This document shows positions 1 to 10,707 of a stretch of DNA of 64,000 nucleotides, in pieces. Both the position numbers and the translations under genes were made by a program. The notes under the pieces are model-generated. The model ran no database searches. It saw only the letters and a list, made by a program, of their open reading frames with translations, and was not told the origin of the DNA. Each line of letters begins with the position of its first letter. The first letter of the stretch is position 1. Source of the DNA: Chrysophaeum taylorii (Eukaryota; Sar; Pelagophyceae; Pelagomonadales; Pelagomonadaceae); NCBI GenBank assembly GCA_029834535.1, contig JAQMWT010000050.1, positions 93,501 to 157,500 on the forward strand, read 5' to 3'.

Positions 1-1638
1 GCCAACTGCCCAGGCACTGGTGCCTACTGCCAAGGTGGCGCGCAGCCGCAGTACATTCCGCAACTGCTGTGGTCGGGGCGCCCGACGCCGCGTCCGACGT
101 CGCGCCCGACGGTTGATAGGGGCGATTGTGTCAAGATCGTCGACGGGGCTCCAGATAACGAGATTGACAGGTGCCCAAACAGTATGTTTTCGGACACGAG
201 CGACGCCGACGTCCTGGTCGTCGATCCTGACGAGGCCGTCGCGGGCATTCGCTGCTGCGATGATGAAGGCAACGGTTACAGCTACTGCGAGGCGAACTGC
301 CAGTTGGTGGCGTTCCAACAAGCCAAGGCGACGTGCGAAAGCCACTCACAACGTCTGTGCACTCCCCAAGAACTCCTCGACGGAAAGACAGATGGAACCG
401 GTTGCCTCTACGACTCGTTGCACGTTTGGACCAGCGAGAGAACGGATTGTCCGAAGCGAAGCTGCGCGACGATCGTCGACGGCTACGCTGCCAACGAGAG
501 GGAAAATATATGTCCCAACACGCCGTTCTCGGACGTCATGGACCCCGACGTCTTGCACGTTGCCTCGGACACGAAGGTTGCGGGCGTCCGCTGCTGCGAC
601 GACGCGGGTGGAGGGAAGAGCATGTGCGAAACGGGCTGCGAAGTCACGGGTGCGTGCGTGTCTCTCGTCGCGTTGACGCCGTCTCACCACCTTCGTTTCC
701 AGATCTCCTCACCGCGAACGCTCGATGCGAAGCAGAAGGCATGCGATTGTGCACGACGGCCGAGCTCCTCTCGGGACAAGCGGCAGGCACCGGTTGCAAG
801 TGAGCGATCACTTCTTCTTCTTCTTCTTTGTGAAATAAGACGATCGAATCTCCGCAGTTACGACAGCGTTCACGTGTGGAGCTCCGATGCCGTTGACGAC
901 TGCGAGTGCAAAGCCATCGTCGACGGAAACAAGGACAACGAAGAAACCGCGACGTGCGCGAACACTCCGTTCTCTGACGCCGCTGACCCGGACGTAATGT
1001 ACGTCGGAGCCAACGAAGCGTTGGCTGGCGTCCGTTGCTGCGACGAGCACGGTGGCGCAGCGAGTCCCTGTGACGCGGCGTGCGAGCTCGTCGACTTCGC
1101 TACGGCGCAAGCAAAGTGCGATGCCATCGACATGAGGCTCTGCACGACAGCAGAGATTCTATCGTTGCAGACGGTAGGTACTGGCTGTCTATACGATTTC
1201 ATGCACGTCTGGGCTGCCGAATCGATGTGTTCGCCGCCAACGCCACGACCCTCGTTTAGCCCCACGCTTCGCCCGAGTGCCAAACCGACGTCCGATCTCG
1301 ACGCGGTATGTCTCGGCAACTGGCAGCAATGTGGCCACGCGCAAGGACTCTCGGAATGCTGCGCATCGGATGGGTACGAGTGTTATCGCAGGCACGCGCT
1401 GTACAGTCAGTGCCGCCCGAGCTGTCCGGATGAAACGTGGTCGTGTTGGTACGATCCTCCCCGAGGCGAATGCAGCCCAGATTGGGGCCGCTGCGGCGCG
1501 GAACACGGCTTGCCAGACGCGTGCTGCCACGGCTATTTCCAATGCTACCGCCAAAACGAAAATTGGTCCCAGTGCCGCGATTCGTGCCCCGACGACCCCA
1601 CGTGCGTCGTCGCCGCCGCCAAATCACCCTTAACATAA
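1..1638 (+). CDS. Secreted Cys-rich repeat protein with CBM1-like modules (5' partial)
   Basis: The frame is open from base 1, so the 5' end lies outside the window. Predicted exons are 1..649, 703..799 and 858..1638; the introns (53 and 58 nt, GT..AG) restore the repeat pattern when removed. The protein has about three copies of a ~110-residue Cys-rich unit with the landmarks VRCCD, RLCT, GTGC.YD..HVW, IVDG and CPNTPFSD. A Pro/Ser/Thr linker (PTPRPSFSPTLRPS) and two Cys modules (W..CG...G...CC..Y.CY......QC) follow, resembling fungal-type cellulose-binding CBM1. An extracellular carbohydrate-binding or cell-wall role is inference. I recognise the repeat only as a type seen in stramenopile secreted proteins. 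Stop is TAA at 1636. No catalytic domain is visible. Confidence 0.75.
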   Translation, partial: ANCPGTGAYCQGGAQPQYIPQLLWSGRPTPRPTSRPTVDRGDCVKIVDGAPDNEIDRCPNSMFSDTSDADVLVVDPDEAVAGIRCCDDEGNGYSYCEANCQLVAFQQAKATCESHSQRLCTPQELLDGKTDGTGCLYDSLHVWTSERTDCPKRSCATIVDGYAANERENICPNTPFSDVMDPDVLHVASDTKVAGVRCCDDAGGGKSMCETGCEVTGACVSLVALTPSHHLRFQISSPRTLDAKQKACDCARRPSSSRDKRQAPVASERSLLLLLLCEIRRSNLRSYDSVHVWSSDAVDDCECKAIVDGNKDNEETATCANTPFSDAADPDVMYVGANEALAGVRCCDEHGGAASPCDAACELVDFATAQAKCDAIDMRLCTTAEILSLQTVGTGCLYDFMHVWAAESMCSPPTPRPSFSPTLRPSAKPTSDLDAVCLGNWQQCGHAQGLSECCASDGYECYRRHALYSQCRPSCPDETWSCWYDPPRGECSPDWGRCGAEHGLPDACCHGYFQCYRQNENWSQCRDSCPDDPTCVVAAAKSPLT

Positions 1639-1760
1639 TCTTCTTCCATATAGGTGGGACTGCAACAACAACAACAACTCATGAGACGTGCTCTCCATCC
1701 ACCATATTGCGTTCCCCCGAGAACCGCGCCGCGAGACCGGCAATCAAATCATCGCCTTGG

Positions 1761-1794
<34 letters not shown>

Positions 1795-1973
1795 TCATCG
1801 ACAGCCTGCGTCTCATCAAAAAATACCACTTGGCGGGAGCCCCACTACAGTACAGTACAGTACAGTACAGTACAGTACTTCGTAATCGTGTCGTCACTTT
1901 GTTGTATTATTAATTTGCGGTGGGAACTAATGCTCGTCGTCCGTCGCCTGGTGAGGTCCCCGCCCTCCTGACG
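1639..1973. other. Intergenic with two microsatellites
   Basis: No gene is seen. It holds an ATG/GAT trinucleotide run at about 1762-1790 and a TACAG pentamer run at about 1846-1878. The 3' part should contain the promoter and 5' UTR of the WW-methyltransferase gene. Confidence 0.7.
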
Positions 1974-2915
1974 ATGGCTCCGCCCAAGCCCGAGGTGGTG
2001 CTGCCGTTGGGGTGGGAATGCCTGCTGAGTGCAAAGTTCGACACGTGGTATTACCACCACAAAGAGAGTGGGAAGAGCCAGTGGGTGCCCCCCGAGATTG
2101 AGGAAAAAGGCGATGAGTCGTCGTCACCACCGTTGAAAAAAGCCAAGGGCGGGTCGGGGGACTTTGCAGCCCCGGGACCGCACGGCGGGGCGATCCACGA
2201 GCCGTCTCCGCTGGAGCCACTGAGGATCGTGGCCAAGCACCCGGAACCGTCGCACAAGAGCGTGTGGTTCTGTACGGAGCTCATGCCGAACGAAATTATT
2301 CGCGAGATCTACAGGACGGAGAGGGTGAGAGACGCCGCCGGAAACGAACACAAGTTCCGCGACGGGGTGAATCCCGCCGAGGGCATGCACATCTACAACT
2401 GCGTGCGGACGAATAGCCTCACTTCGACGCTCGAGGTCGGGTGCGCGATGGGCACGAGCGCTCTCTACATTTGCCAGGCGATGAAGGACGGCGCGGGTGG
2501 GGTGCACGTTGCGATCGATCCGAACCAGGACACGCAGTACAAGTCGATCGCGAGGGCGAATATCTCGCGCGCGGGCTTAGACGATCACTTCGAGCTAATT
2601 CGAGAGACGTCCTACGCGGCGATGCCGCACCTTCTCCGGAACGGCCGCAAGTTCCACCTCATATTCATCGACGGTTGGCATACCTTCGACTATACCTTGA
2701 TGGACTTTTTTTTCGCCGATTTGCTCCTCCAAGTCAACGGCCTCATCTTGCTGGACGACATCAACCACAAGGGCGTTCAGAAGTGCCTGAAGTATGTCCG
2801 CACGAACTGGCCCCACTACGAGTACGTCGCGGACACACCCGCGGCCGCCACCATGGCCACCTTCCGCAAGCTCTCCCACGACAAGCGCGACTGGAACGCC
2901 CACGTCAATTTTTGA
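1974..2915 (+). CDS. WW domain + class I SAM methyltransferase fusion
   Basis: 313 aa from ATG 1974; an in-frame extension upstream has no ATG. Residues ~10-42 form a WW domain (LPLGWE...TWYYHHKESGKSQWVPPE), which normally binds proline-rich ligands. Residues ~125-300 look like a Rossmann methyltransferase of the Methyltransf_24 type: motif I LEVGCAMGTSALY, acidic strand HVAIDP, then FIDGWHTFDYTLMDF and LILLDDINHKGV. The metal- or substrate-facing D/H pattern matches the MTF24 group, but the substrate cannot be told. The link between the domains is short and charged. An A/T-rich stretch with AATAAATAATAATAA follows the stop and is a plausible poly(A) region. Confidence 0.8.
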   Translation: MAPPKPEVVLPLGWECLLSAKFDTWYYHHKESGKSQWVPPEIEEKGDESSSPPLKKAKGGSGDFAAPGPHGGAIHEPSPLEPLRIVAKHPEPSHKSVWFCTELMPNEIIREIYRTERVRDAAGNEHKFRDGVNPAEGMHIYNCVRTNSLTSTLEVGCAMGTSALYICQAMKDGAGGVHVAIDPNQDTQYKSIARANISRAGLDDHFELIRETSYAAMPHLLRNGRKFHLIFIDGWHTFDYTLMDFFFADLLLQVNGLILLDDINHKGVQKCLKYVRTNWPHYEYVADTPAAATMATFRKLSHDKRDWNAHVNF

Positions 2916-3027
2916 CCCCAGTTTAATAAATAATAATAATTAAACGCCAGCAGCAGCTCGCGCTTATTTCCCCCCCTCCCCCCCTCTCCAGGAAAATATC
3001 GAAGCAACAGCAAAAGACTCGTTGTGT

Positions 3028-4140
3028 TCAGTGGTAGCCCTTGGCGAGGACGAAGTGGCCGCCGACGCGGTACTGGTGGAGGTAGGAGAAGGCGGCCTTT
3101 TCGATAGGGGTGGGTACGACGTCGAGATCAGCAAAGGTGAGGGCCTGGGTGTCGGGGGCAAGGACCGTGTCTTTCTGGGCAAGGATGACGTCGTCGCGGG
3201 TCCAGAGGGGGGCCGGAAGAAACTCGATCAATCCCGCGGCGAAATTGGCCGCGAAGGCGGGGGTGTCGAGGAGGGTGACGCGCTGCTTGGTGATATCAAA
3301 GGTGAACTCCGCGAGCTCGCGGAGCGTATACTCGGCCGGGCCGGCGAGCTCGAAAACCTTGCCCTTGTAGGGCTCGGGGTCCTTGCAGATGGCAGCGACG
3401 GCCTTGGCGACGTCCAAGACGTAAACCGGTTGCTTGAGTGCGGCGCCGTCTTCGACGAGCGGCACGAAACCTCCCGAGATCTGGGCCATCGTCGCGAACC
3501 AGTTTAGGAAGCGGTCCTCGTGGCCGAACATGACACCGGGACGGATAATAGTCGCAGTGGGAAACTCCTCGAGCACGGCCTTCTCGCCGAGGGCCTTGGA
3601 GGCCGCGTACCGGGACTCGGACGCTTCGTCCGCCGCGAGGTCGGACACGTGAACGAACGTCTCGCAGCCCTTCTCGCGCGCCGCCTTGGCAAACTTCCGG
3701 GCGGTGTCGACGTGGAGTTCCTCGAAGGAGTAGTTGACCGTCGAGAGCGAGCGCCAGGACGCGCCGCGGCGCGTCGGGAGGGCGTTGCCCGACTCGTAGT
3801 ACGACTCCTCGAGGTTAACGACCGTCGACATTCGTCCAATAACTGCCGCTATCGAGGCTTCGTCCCGCGGCGAATAGTACGGCGCGGTGAACTGCCCGAG
3901 GTCGAAGCTCACCTTGAGGTGCCGCGCATCCATCTCGTCGCCGCGGTTACCGGCGCGAACCCGCGAACCCTCGCGCCCGAGCTCGCTGCACACGTACCGA
4001 CCTAGGAACCCCGTCGCCCCGAACACCGCCGCGTGGACCCCCGACACGCTGCTCCGCCCTCCGAGCCCATACTCGAGGAGTCCCGACCCGCGGCACCGGA
4101 AGGGAGCTCGCAGCCGGAGCTGGTGCGTGGCGCCCAGCAT
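3028..4140 (-). CDS. NDUFA9: NADH:ubiquinone oxidoreductase 39 kDa subunit (NDUFA9)
   Basis: 370 aa from ATG at 4140. The first ~35 residues are rich in Arg, Leu and Ser with almost no acids, as expected for a mitochondrial presequence. The dinucleotide fold follows: GATGFLGR at residues 41-48, then DLGQ, VVNLEE, FVHVSDL, a Y-x3-K-like SRYAASKALGE, and TIIRPGVMFGHEDRFLNW, which is characteristic of NDUFA9. It is an atypical SDR that binds NADPH tightly and stabilises the peripheral/membrane arm junction of complex I. Length is normal for the family. It is transcribed divergently from the small gene at 4176 with only 35 bp between the start codons. Confidence 0.93.
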   Translation of the reverse strand: MLGATHQLRLRAPFRCRGSGLLEYGLGGRSSVSGVHAAVFGATGFLGRYVCSELGREGSRVRAGNRGDEMDARHLKVSFDLGQFTAPYYSPRDEASIAAVIGRMSTVVNLEESYYESGNALPTRRGASWRSLSTVNYSFEELHVDTARKFAKAAREKGCETFVHVSDLAADEASESRYAASKALGEKAVLEEFPTATIIRPGVMFGHEDRFLNWFATMAQISGGFVPLVEDGAALKQPVYVLDVAKAVAAICKDPEPYKGKVFELAGPAEYTLRELAEFTFDITKQRVTLLDTPAFAANFAAGLIEFLPAPLWTRDDVILAQKDTVLAPDTQALTFADLDVVPTPIEKAAFSYLHQYRVGGHFVLAKGYH

Positions 4141-4175
4141 TTTTTTGTTCCGGTACACTTTTTGGTTGAAGAAAG
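4141..4175. promoter_or_regulatory. 35-bp divergent start-to-start gap (bidirectional promoter)
   Basis: Only 35 bp separate the ATG of NDUFA9 (minus) from the ATG of the small plus-strand gene. Promoter elements must overlap or lie inside the coding regions. The gap is T-rich; no clear TATA box is visible. Confidence 0.5.
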
Positions 4176-4604
4176 ATGTTGCTCCTCGTTGCGCTAGGCG
4201 CGGCCTTGGCGCCACCGCAGCAGGTTATCAAGGCATCGATCGCTCCCGAGCAAAAGATGGTCTCTCTCGCGCTCCCGATGGCCGACGCCTCGAGAGCCGT
4301 CCTCGCTGTTCCCCGGACCGCCTGCCGGACTCTCGCCGACGACTGCAACACCCTCATCGCGAGCTTCAAGGCGATCCAGGCGCGAACGGCGGCCAGGGAA
4401 CCCCCCAACCGCGAGCCCTCCCTCGACTTCGTTCACGACGCGAACTTGCGCCTCGACCTCGAGTGCAACCCCAACATCTACCCCGACCCCTTCAAGGCGC
4501 GCGTCTCCGTGAGAATCCGCGCGGCAGACATCGACGTCACCTCGGAGGTCGCCCTCACCACCCTCGTCGACGCCCTCCGCAACGCCCTCGCCGATAACAA
4601 CTAA
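4176..4604 (+). CDS. Small protein with N-terminal hydrophobic leader, unknown function
   Basis: 142 aa from ATG 4176. The N-terminus MLLLVALGAALAPPQQ looks like a signal peptide or the first part of a plastid leader. The middle is basic/Ala-rich. The C-terminal half (LDFVHDANLRLDLECNP, then KARVSVRIRAADIDVTSEV and a Leu-rich helix) looks like a small folded domain. I do not recognise the family. Codon use matches neighbouring genes (GC-rich third positions), supporting a real gene. A secreted or plastid-targeted role is only inferred from the leader. Confidence 0.65.
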   Translation: MLLLVALGAALAPPQQVIKASIAPEQKMVSLALPMADASRAVLAVPRTACRTLADDCNTLIASFKAIQARTAAREPPNREPSLDFVHDANLRLDLECNPNIYPDPFKARVSVRIRAADIDVTSEVALTTLVDALRNALADNN

Positions 4605-5581
4605 CTAACTAACCAACCTGGGCTCATACTGCTGCCGTTAGATTCTTTCAAGTTGCTTCCCACGAGTGCGCGAGCTCGCACGCAAACAGCAGAAGTGCCT
4701 CGCTGGCTGGCTGGCTGTTTCGCTTTTTTTTACATTTCATCTCCCGCGGTGATGTCCTTTCTACTGGCGATGCGCGCGAAAACTAAACTGTGAAGTTCGC
4801 GTGAATAACAACTCTTTTTTTATTCACCAGAGTGACACGATCGCGATCTCTCGAGGAGTGGTAGCACGCAATTTATTTTTTTTGCGCCGCCCTTCTTCGA
4901 TCGTCCTTGGCAAGCGTCGTCGTCACCCCTCTTTCACCAACGCGCGGTCAATAATATCACTATGTATAATGGCGTGAAGACGACTTCCGAGTTCCTCTAA
5001 TAATCGCGTTCAAGGGTGTACTTCCGACCACGGACTGATTTGATTGCCTACTCCTCCTCCTCCGTCTCGGTGAACTGCAGTCTGGTCGGTGAACTACCTG
5101 CAGTCTGGTCGGTGAACTACCTGCAGTCTGGTCGGTGAACTACAATCTGGGCGGCTCACCTTGGGACTTTTTTCATTCGACGATCTCTTGCCTGCGGAAC
5201 TCCCCTGCCGACCTCGACTTGGCTGAGTTGGCTCTGCGGCCCGACGAGGCGTCGAGGGATTGTTTGCCAGCAGACCGGCATGTTGTTCGCTCCTGACGCA
5301 GCTTCGGGATGGGACTTTCGACTCGACATGGCCATTGCCAACAAACAACCTGGGGAGCGCTTCACTGCTCTATGGGAGAGCTGGGACAGCGCCTCTCGCG
5401 AGACTAGGGCTGGACTGGACCGTCGCAAGACACACTTTCCTCGTTGGATGAACCCCATGATCTTCAACTCAAGGGACATTGATACTCCCCAATCGAAAAT
5501 TTAAATGTACGTAGAATCCGTCCTCGTAATTGCTACATACCGAAGCGGTGCTCATCAGAGTAATAATTGTGCTCTCACACA
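4605..5581. other. Intergenic with 23-bp tandem repeats
   Basis: No confident gene. At about 5078-5145 a 23-bp unit (CTGCAGTCTGGTCGGTGAAC plus TAC) is repeated about three times. An open frame at 5280..5504 (74 aa, ATG start) has no recognisable domain and could be chance or a remnant. T-rich tracts occur at 4726-4735, 4813-4822 and 4871-4881. Confidence 0.55.
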
Positions 5582-7359
5582 ATGTTCCAAACCTCGGCGC
5601 TGGTGGCCGACGTCGAGGTGCGACTCGCAGAGAGGCGCGTTCACAGCGTGCGCAGGATCAAAAGGAAGAAGATCTCGAGCTCGTTTGGCGCGACGTGAGA
5701 TTCGAGGTGCCCGGGAAGGTTATTCTCGACAACTTATGGGGCTCAGCGTCTGCGGGTCGCGTGACGGCGATCATGGGGCCTTCTGGGTGTGGGAAAACGA
5801 CGCTCCTCGATTTCCTCGCGCAGCGGATTGACACGAAGAAGCGCGGTCGCTCGGTGAGCGGGTCGATAACCCTTGTTGGCGCCAAGGCGCGTGCCGCGTA
5901 CGTGCAACAGGAGGATGCGCTGGTGGGCGTCCTGACGGTCGCCGAGACGCTCGCGGTAGCAGCGGCGTTCGCGGGGGCACCAAGATCGAGAGCGGACGAG
6001 TTGGTGCGGGAGTTTGGGCTCGAGAGCGCGAAAGATACCATGGTTGGCACAATCTTCCAAAAGGGTATCAGCGGTGGCCAGAAGAGGCGTCTCTCGATCG
6101 CGGTGGAACTAGTCGCGCGACCGCGACTCGTGCTGCTCGACGAGCCTACCTCGGGCCTCGACTCGGCGTCTGCACTCGCCGTCATCACCCAGCTCTCGCA
6201 GATCGCCGGTGCCATTGATCAGTGCAAGGAATGCAAGCGCGTCGCTGTCGCGTGCACGCTCCACCAGCCGTCCAACGCAGTCTGGGCGCTCGTGGACCGC
6301 GTCTGCTTCCTCGCCGCGGGCAAGCTCGTGTATTTCGGGGGTACCCAAGCTGAACTGCTGGACTTCTTCAATCGCTGCGAACACCCCGTCCCACAATACG
6401 CCAACGTCGCCGACTACGTGTTGTCCCTCATCAACCAGGACTTCCCGGGACACGCCGACGTCGACAAGATCGTCGCAGCCTTCGCGTTCGACCCGCCCGA
6501 GGTGCCACCACAACTCGTGGTTCCCGACGTCACTCCGCCGCGCGCCGGTGGTTTCTCGCGCTTTATCACGCTCTGCGGGCGCGGCTTCAAAGAACTCTCC
6601 CGTGATGTGGGCATCATCGGCGTCCGCCTCGCGATGTACACCATGCTCTCCGCGTTGATCGCGATCGAGTACCTCAACCTCGGAGACAAGAAGGGCGACA
6701 CCGACGTCAATGCACGCGTCTCAGTCTTGTTTTATGTCCATGCATTCCTGGTGTTTATGTCGGTCGCGGTACTCCCTTTTTACATCATTCAGCGCGCCGT
6801 GTTCATCAAAGAACGGTGCAATGGCGCCTACGGCGTCCCGGAGTACGTCGCTGCCAAGTTCGTCGTTGCCTTGCCCGGTGTCTTTCTCATCGCTATCGTC
6901 TCGAGCGTCTTGGTCGTCTTCCCGGCCAAGCTCAACGGCTTCCCAATCTACTTCCTCGACCTCTTTGTCTCTTTGCTCATCGCAGAAAGCTTCATGGCAT
7001 TCATCGCGGCCATCGTCCCTCACTTCATTGTCGGCATCGCCCTCGCCGCCGGCATCTTTGGTTTCAACATGCTCGTCGAGGGATTCTTCCTATTCAAGCA
7101 CGACATCCCCGTGTATCTCATCTGGGGCTACTACTACGCTTTCCACACGTACACCTTCCGAGTCTTCATGCACAACGAGTTTAATCCCATCAACGACTTC
7201 AACGGCCCCCAATTCCGAGACGGCAAACAAGTGCTCCGCTTCTACGACATGGGCAATGTGAACGTCACGCACGATTTTGCCGTCCTCATCGCGTGGATCG
7301 TCTTCTTCCAAATTTGCTACACGATGGTGCTGTACTTCTACCATACTGGACGCCGTTAG
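5582..7359 (+). CDS. ABCG-family half-transporter, copy 1
   Basis: Predicted exons 5582..5617 and 5656..7359 (579 aa). The transporter frame has no in-frame ATG before its Walker A motif. A 12-codon exon starting with ATG joins it in phase through a 38-nt GT..AG intron, and the second copy has the same arrangement. The order is NBD then TMD, typical of ABCG/White half-transporters: Walker A GPSGCGKTT (residues 53-61), signature GISGGQKRR, Walker B LVLLDEPTSGLD, H-loop TLHQP, then a C-terminal ABC2 membrane domain with about six hydrophobic spans. Half-transporters dimerise and export lipids, sterols or pigments; the substrate here is unknown. It is the upstream member of a ~3.35 kb tandem duplication. 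Confidence 0.88.
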
Positions 7360-8944
7360 TCTGCAGTTACAGATCATCTCGCTTTATGTGTTGCTTCAAC
7401 GGCCCGTGTATCCTCTTTGCGTGCATTACCGATCAAGTTCTTATGGTGCGGCTTGCCACAACAGGCTGACAAACCGCGGGATTGCTATTTTCGTCAATCT
7501 ATGGTCAGACTTTCCGTGGTTATAAGAGTCCAGCAACACTCAAGCCAGACGCCAAGTCAGACTCGAGCCAGATCAGCCTCAAGCGAGACTTCGGGTCAGA
7601 CTCCATGCAGGCACCTGACTGAAATTGTTAAATCACCCGCGAATCCAGTTCGGATGTCGACCAGTTCACTAAGGAGCAATCTGGTGTGGCATATTTTTTG
7701 CCATTGCAGATCAGACGTGCTGATGTTTTTTACCCTGGCCGTACTCTTGAGTGGCAGCAGCATCTTTTGACCTCGTATTTACGTTCGTGTTTGCTCTGCG
7801 TTCGTGACCGTGTCCTTTCTGATGAAGATGCGTTCACCATTCCAGACTCGTAGGACTGGCCGGTTTTGCAGCTATCTCTTCGCTCTGTGTCCCCCGCGCA
7901 TAATTGACGGTCTGCCTCCCTGTCGGTTCCGCCGCCTACGTGTTCGTGTCGGACAGCTTGCCCGCGAGGCTTGTTGCCGAGCTCCTTGCCGCTGATGCAG
8001 ATTCAAATAATATGTGGTTCAACGTGTGGTCGCTGCTTTCGCCCATCTGGCGCGGGATGAATTACTTGTGCTCCGTACGGACAGGGTGGCTTCGCGCTCC
8101 TTCTCCCCCCGATTGCTCCTGCTACTTTTCTCGGCACATCTTCTGTTCTACCCCCATGTATAATTTTGTAACCTAAACTAGCCGCGACTCGACGCGACTC
8201 TCTAAGCCTATGGCTGGGCTGCATCGTCGCCGAAGTGGAGTGATGAACGGCAATTTGACTAAACTACCAAACTAGGCATCATACAAGTCTTCGACCCTAC
8301 CTTCGCTTTGTGGGATCGTACGCACTCATGGTAGTCTTTTGCTGTTCCATTTAAGATTTCGCATCTATGGCAGCCTTGTGAAGTTGCATTCAGATCATGT
8401 TCTTGCCCGCACCCATGTTAGCCGAAGGCTGCTGCTTTTCAGATTCCGCATCCAATGGCGGCATGGTGCTGTAGCAAAACAAACTGTGTTTTTGTGCGCA
8501 CAGCAGGCATCCTTGTGCTGTGGCACTTCAGATCACGCATCCTCGAAAGCTTGTGCGATGGCACTTCAATTTACCCACAAGCCGCGCTGCGAAAGACAGC
8601 ATGATCATAGCGCTACCATCATTATCGCAGTCTCGTTGAATCCTGTTAAAATGCAGCGCTGGGATATTACCACCCACATGGAGGAAACAGTCGCTAGACT
8701 GCCGTCAACACGAGCGGCAGCACGATTCGACAGTTCGAGAATCATGTGACAATTTTTTAACGAGGCGCACAACGCCGCCGACACCTGACCTGACTCTCAC
8801 GGCAGGAAACTCGGACGCTCGTTCGTCGCAATGTTCTGGATGGCTCTAAAGTCTGGGACAACTGAACTATGTATGGACAGAGTATCTCTCTTTTACCACA
8901 ACCGTTCGTTTTGCATACATACTGAACATCTCACAACATCGGCA
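7360..8944. other. Spacer between tandem ABCG genes
   Basis: 1.6 kb with no supported gene. Around 8340-8580 a degenerate ~85-bp motif recurs about three times (versions of CAGATTYCGCATC..ATGGC). The last part must contain the promoter of ABCG copy 2. It is lower in GC than the flanking coding sequence. Confidence 0.55.
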
Positions 8945-10707
8945 ATGTACGACGAGGACGCCGAGGTACGGCTCGCAGAGAGGCGCGTTCACAGCGTGCG
9001 CAGGATCAAAAGGAAGAAGATCTCGAGCTCGTTTGGCGCGACGTGAGATTCGAGGTGCCCGGGAAGGTTATTCTCGACAACTTATGGGGCTCAGCGTCTG
9101 CGGGTCGCGTGACGGCGATCATGGGGCCTTCTGGGTGTGGGAAAACGACGCTCCTCGATTTCCTCGCGCAGCGGATTGACACGAAGAAGCGCGGTCGCTC
9201 GGTGAGCGGGTCGATAACCCTTGTTGGCGCCAAGGCGCGTGCCGCGTACGTGCAACAGGAGGATGCGCTGGTGGGCGTCCTGACGGTCGCCGAGACGCTC
9301 GCGGTAGCAGCGGCGTTCGCGGGGGCACCAAGATCGAGAGCGGACGAGTTGGTGCGGGAGTTTGGGCTCGAGAGCGCGAAAGATACCATGGTTGGCACAA
9401 TCTTCCAAAAGGGTATCAGCGGTGGCCAGAAGAGGCGTCTCTCGATCGCTGTGGAACTTGTCGCGCGACCGCGACTCGTGCTGCTCGACGAGCCTACCTC
9501 GGGCCTCGACTCGGCGTCTGCACTCGCCGTCATCACCCAGCTCTCGCAGATCGCCGGTGCCATTGATCAGTGCAAGGAATGCAAGCGCGTCGCTGTCGCG
9601 TGCACGCTCCACCAGCCGTCCAACGCAGTCTGGGCGCTCGTGGACCGCGTCTGCTTCCTCGCCGCGGGCAAGCTCGTGTATTTCGGGGGTACCCAAGCTG
9701 AACTGCTGGACTTCTTCAATCGCTGCGAACACCCCGTCCCACAATACGCCAACGTCGCCGACTACGTGTTGTCCCTCATCAACCAGGACTTCCCGGGACA
9801 CGCCGACGTCGACGAGATCGTCGCAGCCTTCGCGTTCGACCCGCCCGAGGTGCCACCACAACTCGTGGTTCCCGACGTCACTCCGCCGCGCGCCGGTGGT
9901 TTCTCGCGCTTTATCACGCTCTGCGGGCGCGGCTTCAAAGAACTCTCCCGTGATGTGGGCATCATCGGCGTCCGCCTCGCGATGTACACCATGCTCTCCG
10001 CGTTGATCGCACTCATGTTTCTCGACCTCGGAGACAAGAAGGGCGACACCGACGTCAATGCACGCGTCTCAGTCTTGTTTTATGTCGCAGCATTCATGGT
10101 GTTCATGTCGGTCGCGGTGCTCCCTTTTTACGTCATTCAGCGCGCCGTGTTCGTAAAGGAACGGTGCAACGGCGCCTACGACGTCCCGGAATATGTCGCC
10201 GCCAAGTTCGTTGTCGCCTTACCCGGTGTCTTTCTCATTGCTATCGTCTCGAGCGTCTTAATTGTCTTCCCGGCCAAACTCAACGGCTTCCCAGTCTACT
10301 TCCTCGACCTCTTTGTCTCGTTGCTCGTCGCAGAAAGCTTCATGGCTTTCGTCGCGGCCATCGTCCCCCACTTCATTGTCGGCATCGCCCTCGCCGCCGG
10401 CATCTTTGGTTTCAACATGCTCGTCGAGGGATTCTTCCGAGTCAAGCACGACATCCCGGTGTATCTCATCTGGGGCTATTACTACGCTTTCCACACGTAC
10501 ACCTTCCGAGTTTTCATGCACAACGAGTTTAACCCCATCAGCAAGTTCAACGGCCCCCAATTCCGCGACGGCAAACAAGTGCTCCGCTTCTACGACATGG
10601 GCAATGTGAACGTCACGCACGATTTTGCCGTCCTCATCGCGTGGATCGTCTTCTTCCAAATTTGCTACACGATGGTGCTGTACTTCTACCATACTGGACG
10701 CCGCTAG
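8945..10707 (+). CDS. ABCG-family half-transporter, copy 2
   Basis: Predicted exons 8945..8965 and 9004..10707 (574 aa). Exon 1 encodes only MYDEDAE and joins in phase through a 38-nt GT..AG intron nearly identical to that of copy 1. The nucleotide-binding domain is almost identical at DNA level to copy 1. Differences cluster in the membrane domain (for example LMFLDLG versus IEYLNLG, AAFMVFM versus HAFLVFM, FRVKHD versus FLFKHD, ISKFNG versus INDFNG). All ATPase motifs are intact. The two genes differ in N-terminal exon and upstream DNA, so they may be expressed differently. Confidence 0.88.
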
